Shown here: piece after piece, positions 44,359-53,197 of the stretch
Layout of the letters: every line of letters begins with the position of its first letter
Numbering within the stretch: the stretch's first letter is position 1
Source: Streptomyces sp. 11x1
Lineage (GTDB): Bacteria; Actinomycetota; Actinomycetes; Streptomycetales; Streptomycetaceae
Assembly (NCBI RefSeq): GCF_032598905.1
Contig: NZ_CP122458.1
Coordinates: forward strand, 7,961,001 to 8,025,000
Length of the DNA stretch: 64,000 nucleotides
Reading direction: 5' to 3'
Position numbers and translations under genes: made by a program
The notes under the pieces: model-generated
Told to the model about the DNA's origin: nothing
Database searches by the model: none
Seen by the model: the letters and a program-made list of their open reading frames with translations, nothing else

Positions 44359-44898
44359 ATGAGCGAAGAGCGCCCCACGTCCGACGCCGCCGGCGAGGAC
44401 GCGGCCGCACGCAGGGACGCGGCCGACGAGGCGCGGACGGCCGAGCAGGCGCGCGAGAGCGACCGTGCCCGCGCCACCGACGCCGACGCCTGGGCGACGG
44501 CGTGCGAGGAGGACCTGAACGCGGAGAAGGCCCGCCGCCGCGCTCAGTACGGGCCGCCCCCGGGCTCGGCCGCCGAGGAACTGCGCAAGCTGGTCGACAC
44601 CGTCGCGGACAAGCTGTCCGGACTGCAGTCGCCGTTGCTCGGCGCCGTCGCCGGCGGCGCGGCGCAGCAGATGGTCAACCAGGTCGTCCGTCAGGCCAAG
44701 GCCGCCGTCGAACCCGTCATCGAACGCAACCCGGACGTCTTCGACCATCTCGCCGCCGCGGGCGGTGAACTCCTCGCCGCGTACCGCTCCGCCGTCGAGG
44801 CCCAGGAGCGCCGCTGGACCAACCGGGACACCGGCCACCAGGGAGGCCGTGACCAGGGGGACGACCAGGGCCCCGGCGAGCGCATCGACCTGGACTGA
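44359..44898 (+). CDS. SCO2127-like conserved protein (probable DUF5304)
   Basis: A 179-residue hydrophilic protein. Residues 1-60 are Ala/Glu/Asp/Arg-rich and probably coiled; residues 70-130 contain a helical core (AAEELRKLVDTVADKL, AVAGGAAQQMVNQVV); the tail is Gly/Asp/Gln-rich. There is no membrane segment or known catalytic motif. It lies directly upstream of glkA, like SCO2127 of S. coelicolor, which has been linked to glucose repression. That role is recalled, not shown here. The ATG has CAGGAG upstream. Confidence 0.75.
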   Translation: MSEERPTSDAAGEDAAARRDAADEARTAEQARESDRARATDADAWATACEEDLNAEKARRRAQYGPPPGSAAEELRKLVDTVADKLSGLQSPLLGAVAGGAAQQMVNQVVRQAKAAVEPVIERNPDVFDHLAAAGGELLAAYRSAVEAQERRWTNRDTGHQGGRDQGDDQGPGERIDLD

Positions 44899-44993
44899 CG
44901 GCGGGCCCGTCCGCCGGGCGGACGTCGGGAGTCCCGGGGCAGGGCCTCGGGTACGGTTGGCCGTAGCGGGGCTCGACCGAAACTGAGGGATTC

Positions 44994-45947
44994 ATGGGAC
45001 TCACCATCGGCGTCGACATCGGCGGTACCAAGATCGCGGCCGGTGTGGTCGACGAGGAAGGCAACATCCTCTCGACCCACAAGGTGCCGACCCCGGGCAC
45101 GCCCGAGGGGATCGTGGACGCCATCGCCGCCGCCGTCGAGGGCGCGCGAGCCGGACACGAGATCGTCGGTGTCGGCATCGGCGCGGCCGGTTACGTCAAC
45201 CGGCAGCGGTCGCAGGTCTACTTCGCCCCCAACATCGACTGGCGCAACGAGCCGCTCAAGGAGAAGGTCGAGGCCCGCGTGGGCCTGCCGGTCGTCGTGG
45301 AGAATGACGCCAACGCCGCCGCCTGGGGCGAGTACAAGTTCGGCGCGGGCAAGGGCCACCGCAACGTCATCTGCATCACCCTCGGCACCGGTCTCGGCGG
45401 CGGCATCATCATCGGCAACAAGCTGCGCCGCGGGCACTACGGCGTGGCCGCCGAGTTCGGTCACATCCGGATGGTCCCCGACGGTCTGCTCTGCGGCTGC
45501 GGCAGCCAGGGCTGCTGGGAGCAGTACGCCTCCGGCCGCGCCCTCGTCCGGTACGCCAAGCAGCGCGCCAACGCCACCCCGGAGAACGCGGAGCTCCTCC
45601 TCGGCCTCGGCGACGGCACCCCCGACGGCATCGAGGGCAAGCACATCTCCATGGCCGCCCGCCAGGGCGACCCCGTCGCGGTCGACTCCTACCGCGAACT
45701 CGCCCGCTGGGCCGGCGCCGGCCTCGCCGACCTCGCCTCCCTCTTCGACCCCTCCGCCTTCATCGTCGGCGGCGGCCTGTCGGACGAGGGCGAACTGGTC
45801 CTCGACCCCATCCGCAAGTCGTACAAGCGCTGGCTCGTGGGCGGCAACTGGCGCCCGGTCGCCGACGTCATCGCCGCCCAACTGGGCAACGAGGCGGGCC
45901 TGGTGGGCGCGGCGGACCTGGCGAGAGAACCCGACCCGATCATGTAG
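44994..45947 (+). CDS. glkA: Glucokinase (ROK family)
   Basis: A 317-residue ATP-dependent glucose kinase; in streptomycetes it is also the main mediator of carbon catabolite repression. The ATP motif GVDIGGTKIAAGVV is at the N-terminus. ENDANAAAWGE holds the catalytic Asp. The ROK zinc motif is CGCGSQGCWEQYASG (about 165), preceded by the His in GHIRM. The ATG follows GAGGG. It stands downstream of the SCO2127-like gene, as in S. coelicolor (SCO2126), and is followed by a repeat-type terminator. Confidence 0.97.
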   Translation: MGLTIGVDIGGTKIAAGVVDEEGNILSTHKVPTPGTPEGIVDAIAAAVEGARAGHEIVGVGIGAAGYVNRQRSQVYFAPNIDWRNEPLKEKVEARVGLPVVVENDANAAAWGEYKFGAGKGHRNVICITLGTGLGGGIIIGNKLRRGHYGVAAEFGHIRMVPDGLLCGCGSQGCWEQYASGRALVRYAKQRANATPENAELLLGLGDGTPDGIEGKHISMAARQGDPVAVDSYRELARWAGAGLADLASLFDPSAFIVGGGLSDEGELVLDPIRKSYKRWLVGGNWRPVADVIAAQLGNEAGLVGAADLAREPDPIM

Positions 45948-45963
45948 ACGCCGGTCAGCGGAC

Positions 45964-45988
45964 CCCGCGCCCTTCAGGGGCGCGGGGC
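45964..45988. repeat. GC-rich intergenic inverted repeat, copy 7 (terminator of glkA)
   Basis: Compact hairpin CCCCGCGCCC-TTCA-GGGCGCGGGG, 17 bp after the glkA stop, with trailing CACCGCGCGA resembling the family. Confidence 0.75.
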
Positions 45989-46052
45989 ACCGCGCGAAAA
46001 ACCACGACCCACCTGTAGTCGCAAACGGACAAATGCCCCGAGCTCCTGGGCG

Positions 46053-46058
46053 TATCTT
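46053..46058 (+). promoter_or_regulatory. -10-like box TATCTT, leaderless start
   Basis: TAnnnT seven bases before ATG 46066; no Shine-Dalgarno. Confidence 0.4.
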
Positions 46059-46065
46059 GATCCAT

Positions 46066-46821
46066 ATGGCGACCACCCCGCTGCCCAACTCCCGCACCGA
46101 CTCCGACGGTTCGGCAATCATCCGGGTCCTCAGCTACAACATCCGCTCCATGCGTGACGACACGGACGCCCTCGCCCGAGTGATCACCGCCTGCGCCCCC
46201 GACCTGGTCCTGATCCAGGAAGCCCCCCGGTTCTTCCGCTGGCGCAAGAAGCTCGCCAGGCTCGCCGCCGCCTCCGGCCTGGTCACCCTCTCCGGCGGGG
46301 CCACCGCCTCAGGGCCCGCGCTGCTGTGCGGCCTGCGCGCCACGGTCGAGCACACCGAGGACGTCCTCCTGCCCCTCACCCCGGGCCTGCACCGACGCGG
46401 CTTCGCCACGGCGGTGGTCCGCTTCGGTCGCGCCCGTCTCGGCGTCCTGTCCTGCCACCTCTCCCTCCACCAGGACGAGCGGTACGAGCAGGGCGGCATG
46501 CTCCTGGACCACCTCGCCGGCATGGGCGTGCAGCACGCGGTCGCGGGCGGCGACCTCAACGAGCGCCCGCACGGCCGCACGTTCCGCCGCCTCGCCGACG
46601 AGCTCCAGGACTGCTGGACCACCACCCCGTGGGGCGGCGAGTACACCTCCACCCCCACCGACCCCCACCAGCGCATCGACGCGATCCTGGCCACGTCCGG
46701 CATCGAGGTCCTCGGCTGCGGCGTCCCCGTAGACCTCCCCGGCGTCACCGACGACGACCTGAGGGCGGCCACGGACCACCTGCCGGTCCTGGCCGCCCTC
46801 AGAGTCCCCGCCGAGGCCTAG
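46066..46821 (+). CDS. Endonuclease/exonuclease/phosphatase-fold protein
   Basis: A 251-residue EEP-superfamily hydrolase (DNase I-like fold). Active-site motifs in order: LSYNIRSMRDD, LIQEAPRF (Glu), LSCHLSLHQ (His), AGGDLNERP (Asp-x-Asn), QRIDAILA (Asp) and ATDHLPVLA (Asp-His). There is no signal peptide, so it is cytosolic. Substrates in the family range from DNA to phospholipids and phosphoinositides. It starts at ATG 46066, probably on a leaderless mRNA. Confidence 0.87.
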   Translation: MATTPLPNSRTDSDGSAIIRVLSYNIRSMRDDTDALARVITACAPDLVLIQEAPRFFRWRKKLARLAAASGLVTLSGGATASGPALLCGLRATVEHTEDVLLPLTPGLHRRGFATAVVRFGRARLGVLSCHLSLHQDERYEQGGMLLDHLAGMGVQHAVAGGDLNERPHGRTFRRLADELQDCWTTTPWGGEYTSTPTDPHQRIDAILATSGIEVLGCGVPVDLPGVTDDDLRAATDHLPVLAALRVPAEA

Positions 46822-46828
46822 AAGCGTC

Positions 46829-46927
46829 CTGAAGATCTTGAAAATGCGCCCGGCTTGCCCTACTTGATGGCGATTGACATTTACCGGCAATCCAGGGTGA
46901 GTCGGGCGGCCAGAGCAAGATCTTCAG
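46829..46927. repeat. MITE-like or IS-remnant element with 12-bp terminal inverted repeats
   Basis: CTGAAGATCTTG (46829-46840) and CAAGATCTTCAG (46916-46927) are perfect inverted repeats enclosing 75 bp. The enclosed sequence is distinctly less GC-rich than its surroundings (GATGGCGATTGACATTTACC) and has no ORF. The adjoining TAGGCCCTGTCGTCGAATTC also looks foreign. Probably the end of a decayed insertion sequence or a miniature element. Confidence 0.45.
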
Positions 46928-47050
46928 CGGTCTCCTAGGCCCTGTCGTCGAATTCCCGCCTGCCCCGCGACGCCGCGGCGACGGCGAGGGCCCGCCCGGA
47001 ACGTTCCCGGGCGGGCCCTCGTGCGCGACATGACGTCGGCGATGGTGGGG

Positions 47051-47779
47051 TCAGACGACCGCGCCCCGGCCCGGATCGTCGTCGTCCTCGTCGTCGCTCT
47101 TCATCCGCATCACCAGCGTGGCGAAGCCGCCGAGGAAGCCGCCGATGCCCAGGGTGGTGAGCCACCAGGTCATGTCCCAGCCGAGCAGTACCGCGAGCAG
47201 CAGCAGGACCGGACCGCCGATCACGCCCAGCCAGGCGAACTTGGCGGTCGCGTCGGCCTCCGGCAGTGGGGGCGGCTCGGGCGGCACGAAGTGGCCCTCG
47301 CCGTCCTCGTCGTCCTCGGAGTCCTCCTCGCCCGTGTCCTCGCCGACCGGGTCGGGCACGCTGTAGTCGCGCGGGCCCGCCCCGACACCGGGGGCGAACG
47401 CGACCGAGCTGCCGAGCGGCCTGGGGGCCGAGGGGCCCGCGGCGCCGTCGGGAGCCTTGTCCGCGGAGTCCTCCGGCTCGGCCTCCAGCAGGGCCAGGTC
47501 CTCCACGGACCGGAACGGCTTGGCACCCGGCGGGTCCGGCGGCTCCTCGCCGAACCCTGCGACGATGGCCCGCCAGGCGGCGTCCTCGTCGAACGGCACG
47601 TGCTGCTCCTCGCCGGCGTGCTGCTCCTCGCTCGGCGCATCGCCGGACGGGGCGCCCCCGGCGCCTCCGGCCGTGCCGCCCGCGGAGCCGCCCGAGGAGT
47701 CCCCCCGTGAGTCACCGGGGGAGGCGCCCAGGGGCGCTCCCTGCTCCTCCGGCTCACGCTCGGAGTCGTGCTCAGCCAC
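47051..47779 (-). CDS. Conserved membrane protein with long acidic N-terminus
   Basis: A 242-residue protein of unknown function. About 170 residues of Gly/Ser/Glu/Pro-rich cytoplasmic sequence contain one conserved segment (FDEDAAWRAIVAGFGEEP). Two transmembrane helices follow (LGVIGGPVLLLLAVLLG and LTTLGIGGFLGGFATLVM), then an Asp-rich tail (KSDDEDDDD). The GTG start overlaps the esterase gene by eight bases, so the two are coupled. Confidence 0.75.
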   Translation of the reverse strand: MAEHDSEREPEEQGAPLGASPGDSRGDSSGGSAGGTAGGAGGAPSGDAPSEEQHAGEEQHVPFDEDAAWRAIVAGFGEEPPDPPGAKPFRSVEDLALLEAEPEDSADKAPDGAAGPSAPRPLGSSVAFAPGVGAGPRDYSVPDPVGEDTGEEDSEDDEDGEGHFVPPEPPPLPEADATAKFAWLGVIGGPVLLLLAVLLGWDMTWWLTTLGIGGFLGGFATLVMRMKSDDEDDDDPGRGAVV

Positions 47780-48665
47780 CAGTGGCCGTCCCTTCCCTCT
47801 GCTCCAAGGATCCCGGACCGATCTGCTCCACGGACCCCGAATCAGACTGCTGTACGGATTCCGCGTCGGACTTCTTCACGTCCGCCGCCTCGGACTCCGT
47901 CGCGCCCGGTCCGTCGGGGCCCTTCACCAGCCGGGTGACGAACGCGTGGCTCTCCTCGAAGATCCGGTCCGCGTCGTGGTCCAACGTCGCGACGTGGTGG
48001 CTCTGTTCCAGCAGGATCTCCGTGACGTCCGTCGACGACACCCGGCCGAGGACACGCTCGGAGTCGACGGGCGGCACCACATGGTCCCGTGGGCTGTGCA
48101 GCAGCAGCAACGGCTGGGTGACCTGGGGCAGTTCCCCGTCGACGAGGCGCAGGAAATTGCGCAGGGAGTGTGCCGCGTGCAGCGGCACATGGCTGTACCC
48201 CAGCTCCTCGACGCCCTCCTTGGCGATGTCGCTGGTGATCCCCTTCGTGGTGGGGACGAAGTGCCGGAGCAGGGGGAGGGCGTGCGCGGCCGGGCCGTGC
48301 ACCTTGTTCGCCGGGTTGACGACCATCACGCCGGCGACCGCGTCCCCGTGCTTCGCGGCCAGCCGCAGCGCCAGGGCGCCGCCCATGGACAGCCCCGCCA
48401 CGAAGACCCGGGTACAGCGCTCACGCAGGGTCCGCAGCTCACGGTCCACCTCCGCGTACCAGTCCTGCCAGCCCGTCGGGCGCAGGTCCTCCCAGCGAGT
48501 GCCGTGGCCCGGCAGCAGGGGCAGCGCGACGGTCAGCCCACGCTCGGCGAGATACTCCGCCCAGGGACGCATGGACTGCGGTGACCCGGTGAATCCGTGG
48601 CAGAGGAGGACTCCGACCTCCCCGCCCTCGTGGTGGTACGGCTCGGCTCCGGGAAGGACCGGCAC
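47772..48665 (-). CDS. Alpha/beta-hydrolase (carboxylesterase / monoacylglycerol lipase-like)
   Basis: A 297-residue serine hydrolase. The oxyanion region is LLCHGFTGSP, the nucleophile elbow GLSMGGAL (Ser about 95), the acid in HSPRDHVVPP (Asp about 205) and the His in QSHHVATLD (about 238). The sequence resembles Est30-type carboxylesterases acting on short or medium acyl esters. The last 45 residues are a low-complexity Ser/Glu tail (DAESVQQSDSGSVEQ) without a known role. GTG 48665 has AGGAG eight bases upstream. Divergent from the PlsC gene. Confidence 0.9.
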   Translation of the reverse strand: MPVLPGAEPYHHEGGEVGVLLCHGFTGSPQSMRPWAEYLAERGLTVALPLLPGHGTRWEDLRPTGWQDWYAEVDRELRTLRERCTRVFVAGLSMGGALALRLAAKHGDAVAGVMVVNPANKVHGPAAHALPLLRHFVPTTKGITSDIAKEGVEELGYSHVPLHAAHSLRNFLRLVDGELPQVTQPLLLLHSPRDHVVPPVDSERVLGRVSSTDVTEILLEQSHHVATLDHDADRIFEESHAFVTRLVKGPDGPGATESEAADVKKSDAESVQQSDSGSVEQIGPGSLEQREGTATGG

Positions 48666-48834
48666 GGTTCGGTCTCCTGTTCATGAGAAGGGTGTGAAAG
48701 TCCGGATGTGGTTCACCGTACGCGACCGCACTGACACCGACCAGGGGCTTCGCTCGACACCGGGCGGACCTGTCGGACTCCTGTCCGGGCGTCCGGGTTA
48801 AGGTCTCATCCACGGATCACAGAGAGGCACTCGG

Positions 48835-49665
48835 TTGTTGTACGGCGCGATGAAGGTCGCTATCGGGGGACCGCTCAAGGTCACCTTCAGGCCCTGGGTG
48901 GAGGGCCTGGAGAACATTCCGGCCGAGGGCGCCGCGATCCTCGCGAGCAACCACCTCTCCTTCTCGGACTCGTTCTTCCTCCCCGCTGTCCTGGACCGCA
49001 AGGTCACGTTCATCGCGAAGGCCGAGTACTTCACCACTCCCGGCGTCAAGGGCAAGCTGACCGCCGCCTTCTTCAAGGGCGTCGGCCAGCTCCCGGTGGA
49101 CCGCTCGGGCGCGCGCGGCGCAGGTGAGGCCGCGATCAGGAGCGGCATACAGGTCATCGAGAGCGGCGAACTCTTCGGCATCTACCCCGAGGGCACCCGC
49201 TCGCCCGACGGCCGGCTCTACCGGGGCAAGCCCGGCGGCCTGGCCCGGGTGGCCCTCGCCACCGGTGCGCCGGTCATCCCCGTCGCCATGATCGACACGG
49301 AGAAGATCCAGCCCCCGGGCAAGGTCCTGCCCAAGGTCATGCGCCCCGGCATCCGCATCGGCAAGCCCCTCGACTTCAGCCGCTACCAAGGCATGGAGCA
49401 CGACCGCTTCGTCCTGCGGGCGCTGACCGACGAGGTCATGTACGAGATCATGAAGCTCTCCGGCCAGGAGTACGTCGACATGTACGCGACCGCCGCCAAA
49501 CGGCAGATCGCGGACGCGGCCAAGGCCGAGAAGGAGGCCGACAAGGCCGCCCGGGCCGCCCTCGCCAAGGCCGAGAAGGAACAGGCCGCCAAGGAGCTGA
49601 GGGAACAGGCCGAGAAGGCCCGCGCGGACAAGGACGGCGCGGGAGAGGACCGCCCGGCTTCGTGA
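48835..49665 (+). CDS. 1-acyl-sn-glycerol-3-phosphate acyltransferase (PlsC-like)
   Basis: A 276-residue membrane-associated acyltransferase that makes phosphatidic acid or acylates a related lipid. The catalytic motif NHLSFSD (HX4D) lies near residue 39 and the glycerol-phosphate site YPEGTRSPDG near 121. The last 60 residues are a Lys/Ala/Glu coiled coil (KAEKEADKAAR). TTG 48835 is favoured because AGAGAGG lies upstream; the in-frame ATG at 48850 is the alternative. Equivalent to Rv2182c by order, next to mannolipid genes. Confidence 0.92.
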   Translation: MLYGAMKVAIGGPLKVTFRPWVEGLENIPAEGAAILASNHLSFSDSFFLPAVLDRKVTFIAKAEYFTTPGVKGKLTAAFFKGVGQLPVDRSGARGAGEAAIRSGIQVIESGELFGIYPEGTRSPDGRLYRGKPGGLARVALATGAPVIPVAMIDTEKIQPPGKVLPKVMRPGIRIGKPLDFSRYQGMEHDRFVLRALTDEVMYEIMKLSGQEYVDMYATAAKRQIADAAKAEKEADKAARAALAKAEKEQAAKELREQAEKARADKDGAGEDRPAS

Positions 49666-49745
49666 CCGCCGGGTTCCCGGGTACGGTCGCGTTCCGGACG
49701 CGTGGGCCGGGGTGTCCGGGGGCGAGTCAGCAGGGGGTGGGGGAC

Positions 49746-50990
49746 GTGCCGAAGCTCGAGCGGGTCATGGCGATGTCGGTGGAGCAGCCGCTGTGGCGTG
49801 CTCTGACCGGCTACCGGGTCCTGACGATGATCTACGCCGTCGGGCTGTTCATCAGCGCGTACGACAGGTTCGAGCGCCCCTGGCTGGCCGTCGCCTACTT
49901 CGCGGTGCTGGCCGGCTGGACGCTGGTGACCCTGCCCAAGGTCGCGGGCGCCGCCAGCTGCACCAAGCGGTTCCTCGCGGCCGACCTCACCATCGCGATC
50001 ACCGGCATCCTGCTCACCCGGCTCGCCGACTCCACCGCGCGGATCGAGGCCGGCGGCCCCACGCTGCCGTCGATATGGACCGCCGGCGCCGTACTGGCCT
50101 TCGCCATCAAGGGCGGCTGGCGCTGGGCGGCCTTCGCCTCCACGCTCGTCGCCGTCGCCAATCTGATCCACCGGGGCGCCCCCACCCGCGACACCATCCA
50201 CAACGTCCTGCTGGTCTGGGTGGCCTCCATCGCCATCGGCTACGTCGTCGAGGTCGCCCGGGCCTCCGAGCGCACCCTCGCCCGAGCCCTGGAGATCGAG
50301 GCCGCCACCCGTGAACGGGAGCGTCTGGCCCGGGACATCCACGACAGCGTGCTCCAGGTGCTCGCCATGGTCCAGCGGCGCGGCACCGCCCTCGGCGGCG
50401 AGGCGGCCGAACTGGGCCGGATGGCGGGCGAGCAGGAGGTCGCGCTGCGCACTCTCGTCTCCGGCGGTCTGGTCCCCGTCTCCCGGGTCTCGGAGGACGC
50501 GGCCCAGGGAGCCCTCGTACGCGCGGTGGACGCACCGGACCCGTCCGACGGCGCCGGGGATCCCGTGGACCTACGGGCCCTGCTCGCCCCCTACGCCGGC
50601 GCGAAGGTCACCTTCTCCGAGCCCGGCGGCTCGGTGCCGCTCGCTCCGGCGGCGGCGCGGGAGCTGGCGGCGGCGGTCGGCGCCGCCCTGGACAATGTAC
50701 GCGCGCACGCGGGCGACGGGGCCCGGGCGTGGATCCTGGTCGAGGACTGGCCGGACGAGATCATCGTGACGGTACGGGACGACGGCCCCGGCATCCCCGA
50801 GGGGCGGCTCGCCCAGGCCGAGGGTGAGGGGCGGCTCGGGGTGGCCCTCTCCATCCGGGGGCGGCTGCGCGACATCGGCGGCACGGCCGAGCTGATCTCG
50901 GTCCCGGGCCAGGGCACGGAAGTCGAACTGAAGGTACCCAAGGCCGCAGAGGGGCCGAAGGGCGTGCGGGGGAAGGCGGAGAAGCGGTGA
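49746..50990 (+). CDS. macS: MacS-family sensor histidine kinase
   Basis: A 414-residue membrane sensor. Five hydrophobic segments in residues 18-165 form the DUF5931-like sensor domain. The HisKA_3-type segment ERERLARDIHDSVLQVLAMV follows (His about 199). The HATPase domain has AALDNVRAHA, VRDDGPGIP and GVALSIRGRL. It has no large extracellular loop, so it probably senses within the membrane. GTG 49746 follows GGGGGTGGGGG. Its stop overlaps the regulator gene (GTGA). In S. coelicolor the orthologous MacRS pair affects development and actinorhodin (recalled). Confidence 0.9.
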   Translation: MPKLERVMAMSVEQPLWRALTGYRVLTMIYAVGLFISAYDRFERPWLAVAYFAVLAGWTLVTLPKVAGAASCTKRFLAADLTIAITGILLTRLADSTARIEAGGPTLPSIWTAGAVLAFAIKGGWRWAAFASTLVAVANLIHRGAPTRDTIHNVLLVWVASIAIGYVVEVARASERTLARALEIEAATRERERLARDIHDSVLQVLAMVQRRGTALGGEAAELGRMAGEQEVALRTLVSGGLVPVSRVSEDAAQGALVRAVDAPDPSDGAGDPVDLRALLAPYAGAKVTFSEPGGSVPLAPAAARELAAAVGAALDNVRAHAGDGARAWILVEDWPDEIIVTVRDDGPGIPEGRLAQAEGEGRLGVALSIRGRLRDIGGTAELISVPGQGTEVELKVPKAAEGPKGVRGKAEKR

Positions 50991-51769
50991 CGGAGAACCT
51001 CGAAAGCGCGGCGAGCGTGGCGGGCGTGGAAAGCCCGGCGAGCCTGGGCGGCGGCGTCAGGGCGGCCGACGGAACGGCGCGACCCGGCGGAGGCGGCGGC
51101 GGTGGCGGCCCGATCAGGGTCATGGTCGTCGACGACCACCCCATGTGGCGCGATGCCGTCGCCCGTGACCTGTCCGAGTCGGGCTTCGACGTGGTGGCGA
51201 CGGCGGGCGACGGCGAGCAGGCGGTCCGGCGCGCCCACGCCGCCGCACCGGACGTCCTCGTCCTGGACCTGAACCTGCCCGCGAAGCCGGGTGTGCAGGT
51301 CTGCAAGGAACTCGTGGGGGCCAACCCCGCTCTGCGTGTCCTCGTGCTGTCCGCGAGCGGGGAGCACGCGGACGTCCTGGAGGCGGTGAAGTCCGGCGCG
51401 ACCGGCTATCTGCTGAAGTCGGCGTCCACGGAGGAGCTGATCGACGCCGTACGCCGCACCGCCGCCGGCGACCCCGTCTTCACCCCCGGCCTGGCGGGCC
51501 TGGTGCTCGGCGAGTACCGCCGCCTCGCCTCCGAACCCGCTCCCGCGCCGGGCGCCGACGAGCCGAAGGCCCCGCAACTCACCGACCGTGAGACGGAGGT
51601 GCTGCGGCTTGTCGCCAAGGGGCTGAGCTACAAGCAGATCGCCGAGCGCCTCGTCATCTCGCACCGCACGGTCCAGAACCACGTCCAGAACACCCTCGGC
51701 AAGCTCCAACTCCACAACCGGGTGGAGCTGGTCCGCTATGCCATAGAGCGTGGTCTCGACGACGAGTAA
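50987..51769 (+). CDS. macR: MacR-family LuxR-type response regulator
   Basis: A 260-residue regulator. About 40 Gly/Ala/Ser-rich residues precede the receiver domain: VMVVDDHPMWR, phospho-acceptor Asp in VLVLDLNLPAKPG and Lys in YLLKSAS. The LuxR helix-turn-helix is at the C-terminus (TDRETEVLRLVAKGLSYKQIA, HRTVQNHVQNTLGKL). The GTG start overlaps the kinase stop, so the pair is translationally coupled. Targets cannot be assigned from this window. Confidence 0.93.
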   Translation: MTENLESAASVAGVESPASLGGGVRAADGTARPGGGGGGGGPIRVMVVDDHPMWRDAVARDLSESGFDVVATAGDGEQAVRRAHAAAPDVLVLDLNLPAKPGVQVCKELVGANPALRVLVLSASGEHADVLEAVKSGATGYLLKSASTEELIDAVRRTAAGDPVFTPGLAGLVLGEYRRLASEPAPAPGADEPKAPQLTDRETEVLRLVAKGLSYKQIAERLVISHRTVQNHVQNTLGKLQLHNRVELVRYAIERGLDDE

Positions 51770-51933
51770 ACGCCTCGAATCACCCCATAGAGTGATGGCG
51801 ATTTGATCAACTGCGATCAACTCCCCCTCAATCGGCCGTAATTCGCCGAAATTGCCTTCTCGTGCATGCCGAAGTGACCTGGATCACTATTAGCGTGACC
51901 CTCACCAGGCAACCGCGGCGAAGGGACATTTCC

Positions 51934-52962
51934 ATGCGCGTCGGAGTACTGACCGGAGGCGGCGACTGCCCCGGGCTCAACGCCGTCATCCGGGGCGTCG
52001 TCCGCAAGGGCGTGCAGGAGTACGGCTACGACTTCGTCGGCTTCCGGGACGGCTGGCGGGGACCACTGGAGAACGACACCGTCCGCCTCGACATCCCCGC
52101 CGTGCGCGGCATCCTGCCCCGCGGCGGCACGATCCTCGGCTCCTCGCGCACCAACCCGCTCAAGGAGGAGAACGGCATTCGCCGGATCAAGGAGAACCTC
52201 GTCAAGCAGGACGTCGAGGCGCTCATCGCGATCGGCGGTGAGGACACGCTCGGGGTGGCCGCGCGGCTGTCGGACGAGTACGGCGTGCCGTGCGTGGGCG
52301 TCCCGAAGACGATCGACAACGACCTCTCCGCCACGGACTACACCTTCGGCTTCGACACGGCGGTCGGCATCGCCACGGAGGCGATCGACCGCCTCCACAC
52401 CACCGCCGAGTCGCACATGCGCGTCCTGGTGGTGGAGGTGATGGGCCGTCACGCCGGCTGGATCGCCATCCACTCCGGTCTCGCGGGCGGCGCCAACGTC
52501 ATCCTCATCCCCGAGCAGCGCTTCGACGTCGACAAGGTGTGCGCCTGGGTGACGTCCCGCTTCAAGGCCTCGTACGCGCCCATCGTGGTCGTCGCGGAGG
52601 GGGCCATGCCGAAGGACGGCGAGATGGTCCTCAAGGACGGCTCGCTCGACTCCTTCGGCCACGTCCGTCTCTCCGGTGTGGGCGAGTGGCTGGCCAAGGA
52701 GATCGAGAGGCGGACGGGCAAGGAGGCCCGCACGACCGTCCTGGGCCACGTCCAGCGCGGCGGGACGCCCTCGGCGTTCGACCGGTGGCTCGCTACGCGC
52801 TTCGGCCTCCACGCGATCGACGCCGTGCGCGACCGTGACTTCGGCAAGATGGTCGCCCTCCGTGGCACCGACATCGTCCGCGTCCCGATCGCCGACGCGA
52901 CGGCCCGCCTGAAGACGGTCGACCCGGAGCTGTACGAGGAGGTCGGCGTCTTCTTCGGCTGA
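51934..52962 (+). CDS. pfkA: Phosphofructokinase with pyrophosphate-type active-site residues
   Basis: A 342-residue group III phosphofructokinase (fructose 6-phosphate to fructose 1,6-bisphosphate). Motifs: GGGDCPGLNA, RTNPLKEENG, IGGEDTLG (100-107), PKTIDND (catalytic Asp) and MGRHAGW. The two residues that usually separate donors are Asp104 (Gly in ATP enzymes) and Lys125 (Gly124 in E. coli). Both are the pyrophosphate-type residues. By position it is the SCO2119 (PfkA3) orthologue. ATG 51934 follows AAGGGA. Donor preference is inferred. Confidence 0.92.
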   Translation: MRVGVLTGGGDCPGLNAVIRGVVRKGVQEYGYDFVGFRDGWRGPLENDTVRLDIPAVRGILPRGGTILGSSRTNPLKEENGIRRIKENLVKQDVEALIAIGGEDTLGVAARLSDEYGVPCVGVPKTIDNDLSATDYTFGFDTAVGIATEAIDRLHTTAESHMRVLVVEVMGRHAGWIAIHSGLAGGANVILIPEQRFDVDKVCAWVTSRFKASYAPIVVVAEGAMPKDGEMVLKDGSLDSFGHVRLSGVGEWLAKEIERRTGKEARTTVLGHVQRGGTPSAFDRWLATRFGLHAIDAVRDRDFGKMVALRGTDIVRVPIADATARLKTVDPELYEEVGVFFG

Positions 52963-53041
52963 AGGCGTCGGAGGGTGTCGGAGGGCGCCTAATGGGTCGG
53001 GGGTGCGTGTGTCGTCGGCGGGTGCGGGTGGGTGGGGGCTT

Positions 53042-53142
53042 CTCGCGCGGTTTCCGGCGCCCCTGAGGGCCTACGGCCCTTCAGGCCGAAAAGCACGGGG
53101 CGCAGCCCCTGCTTTTCAGGGGCGCGGGGAACTGCGCGACCA
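53042..53142. repeat. GC-rich intergenic inverted repeat, copy 8
   Basis: Well-kept 3' arm CAGGGGCGCGGGGAACTGCG (53117-53139) and a diverged 5' arm TCTCGCGCGGTTTCCGGCGC. Inner arms GGGCCTACGGCCC and AAAAGCACGG...GCTTTT are also present. It lies between the convergent pfkA and anthranilate synthase genes. Confidence 0.7.
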
Positions 53143-53197
53143 GCCCCCACCCACCCGCACCCGACAACGCACCCCCAGACCCACCCACTCCCCGGCC

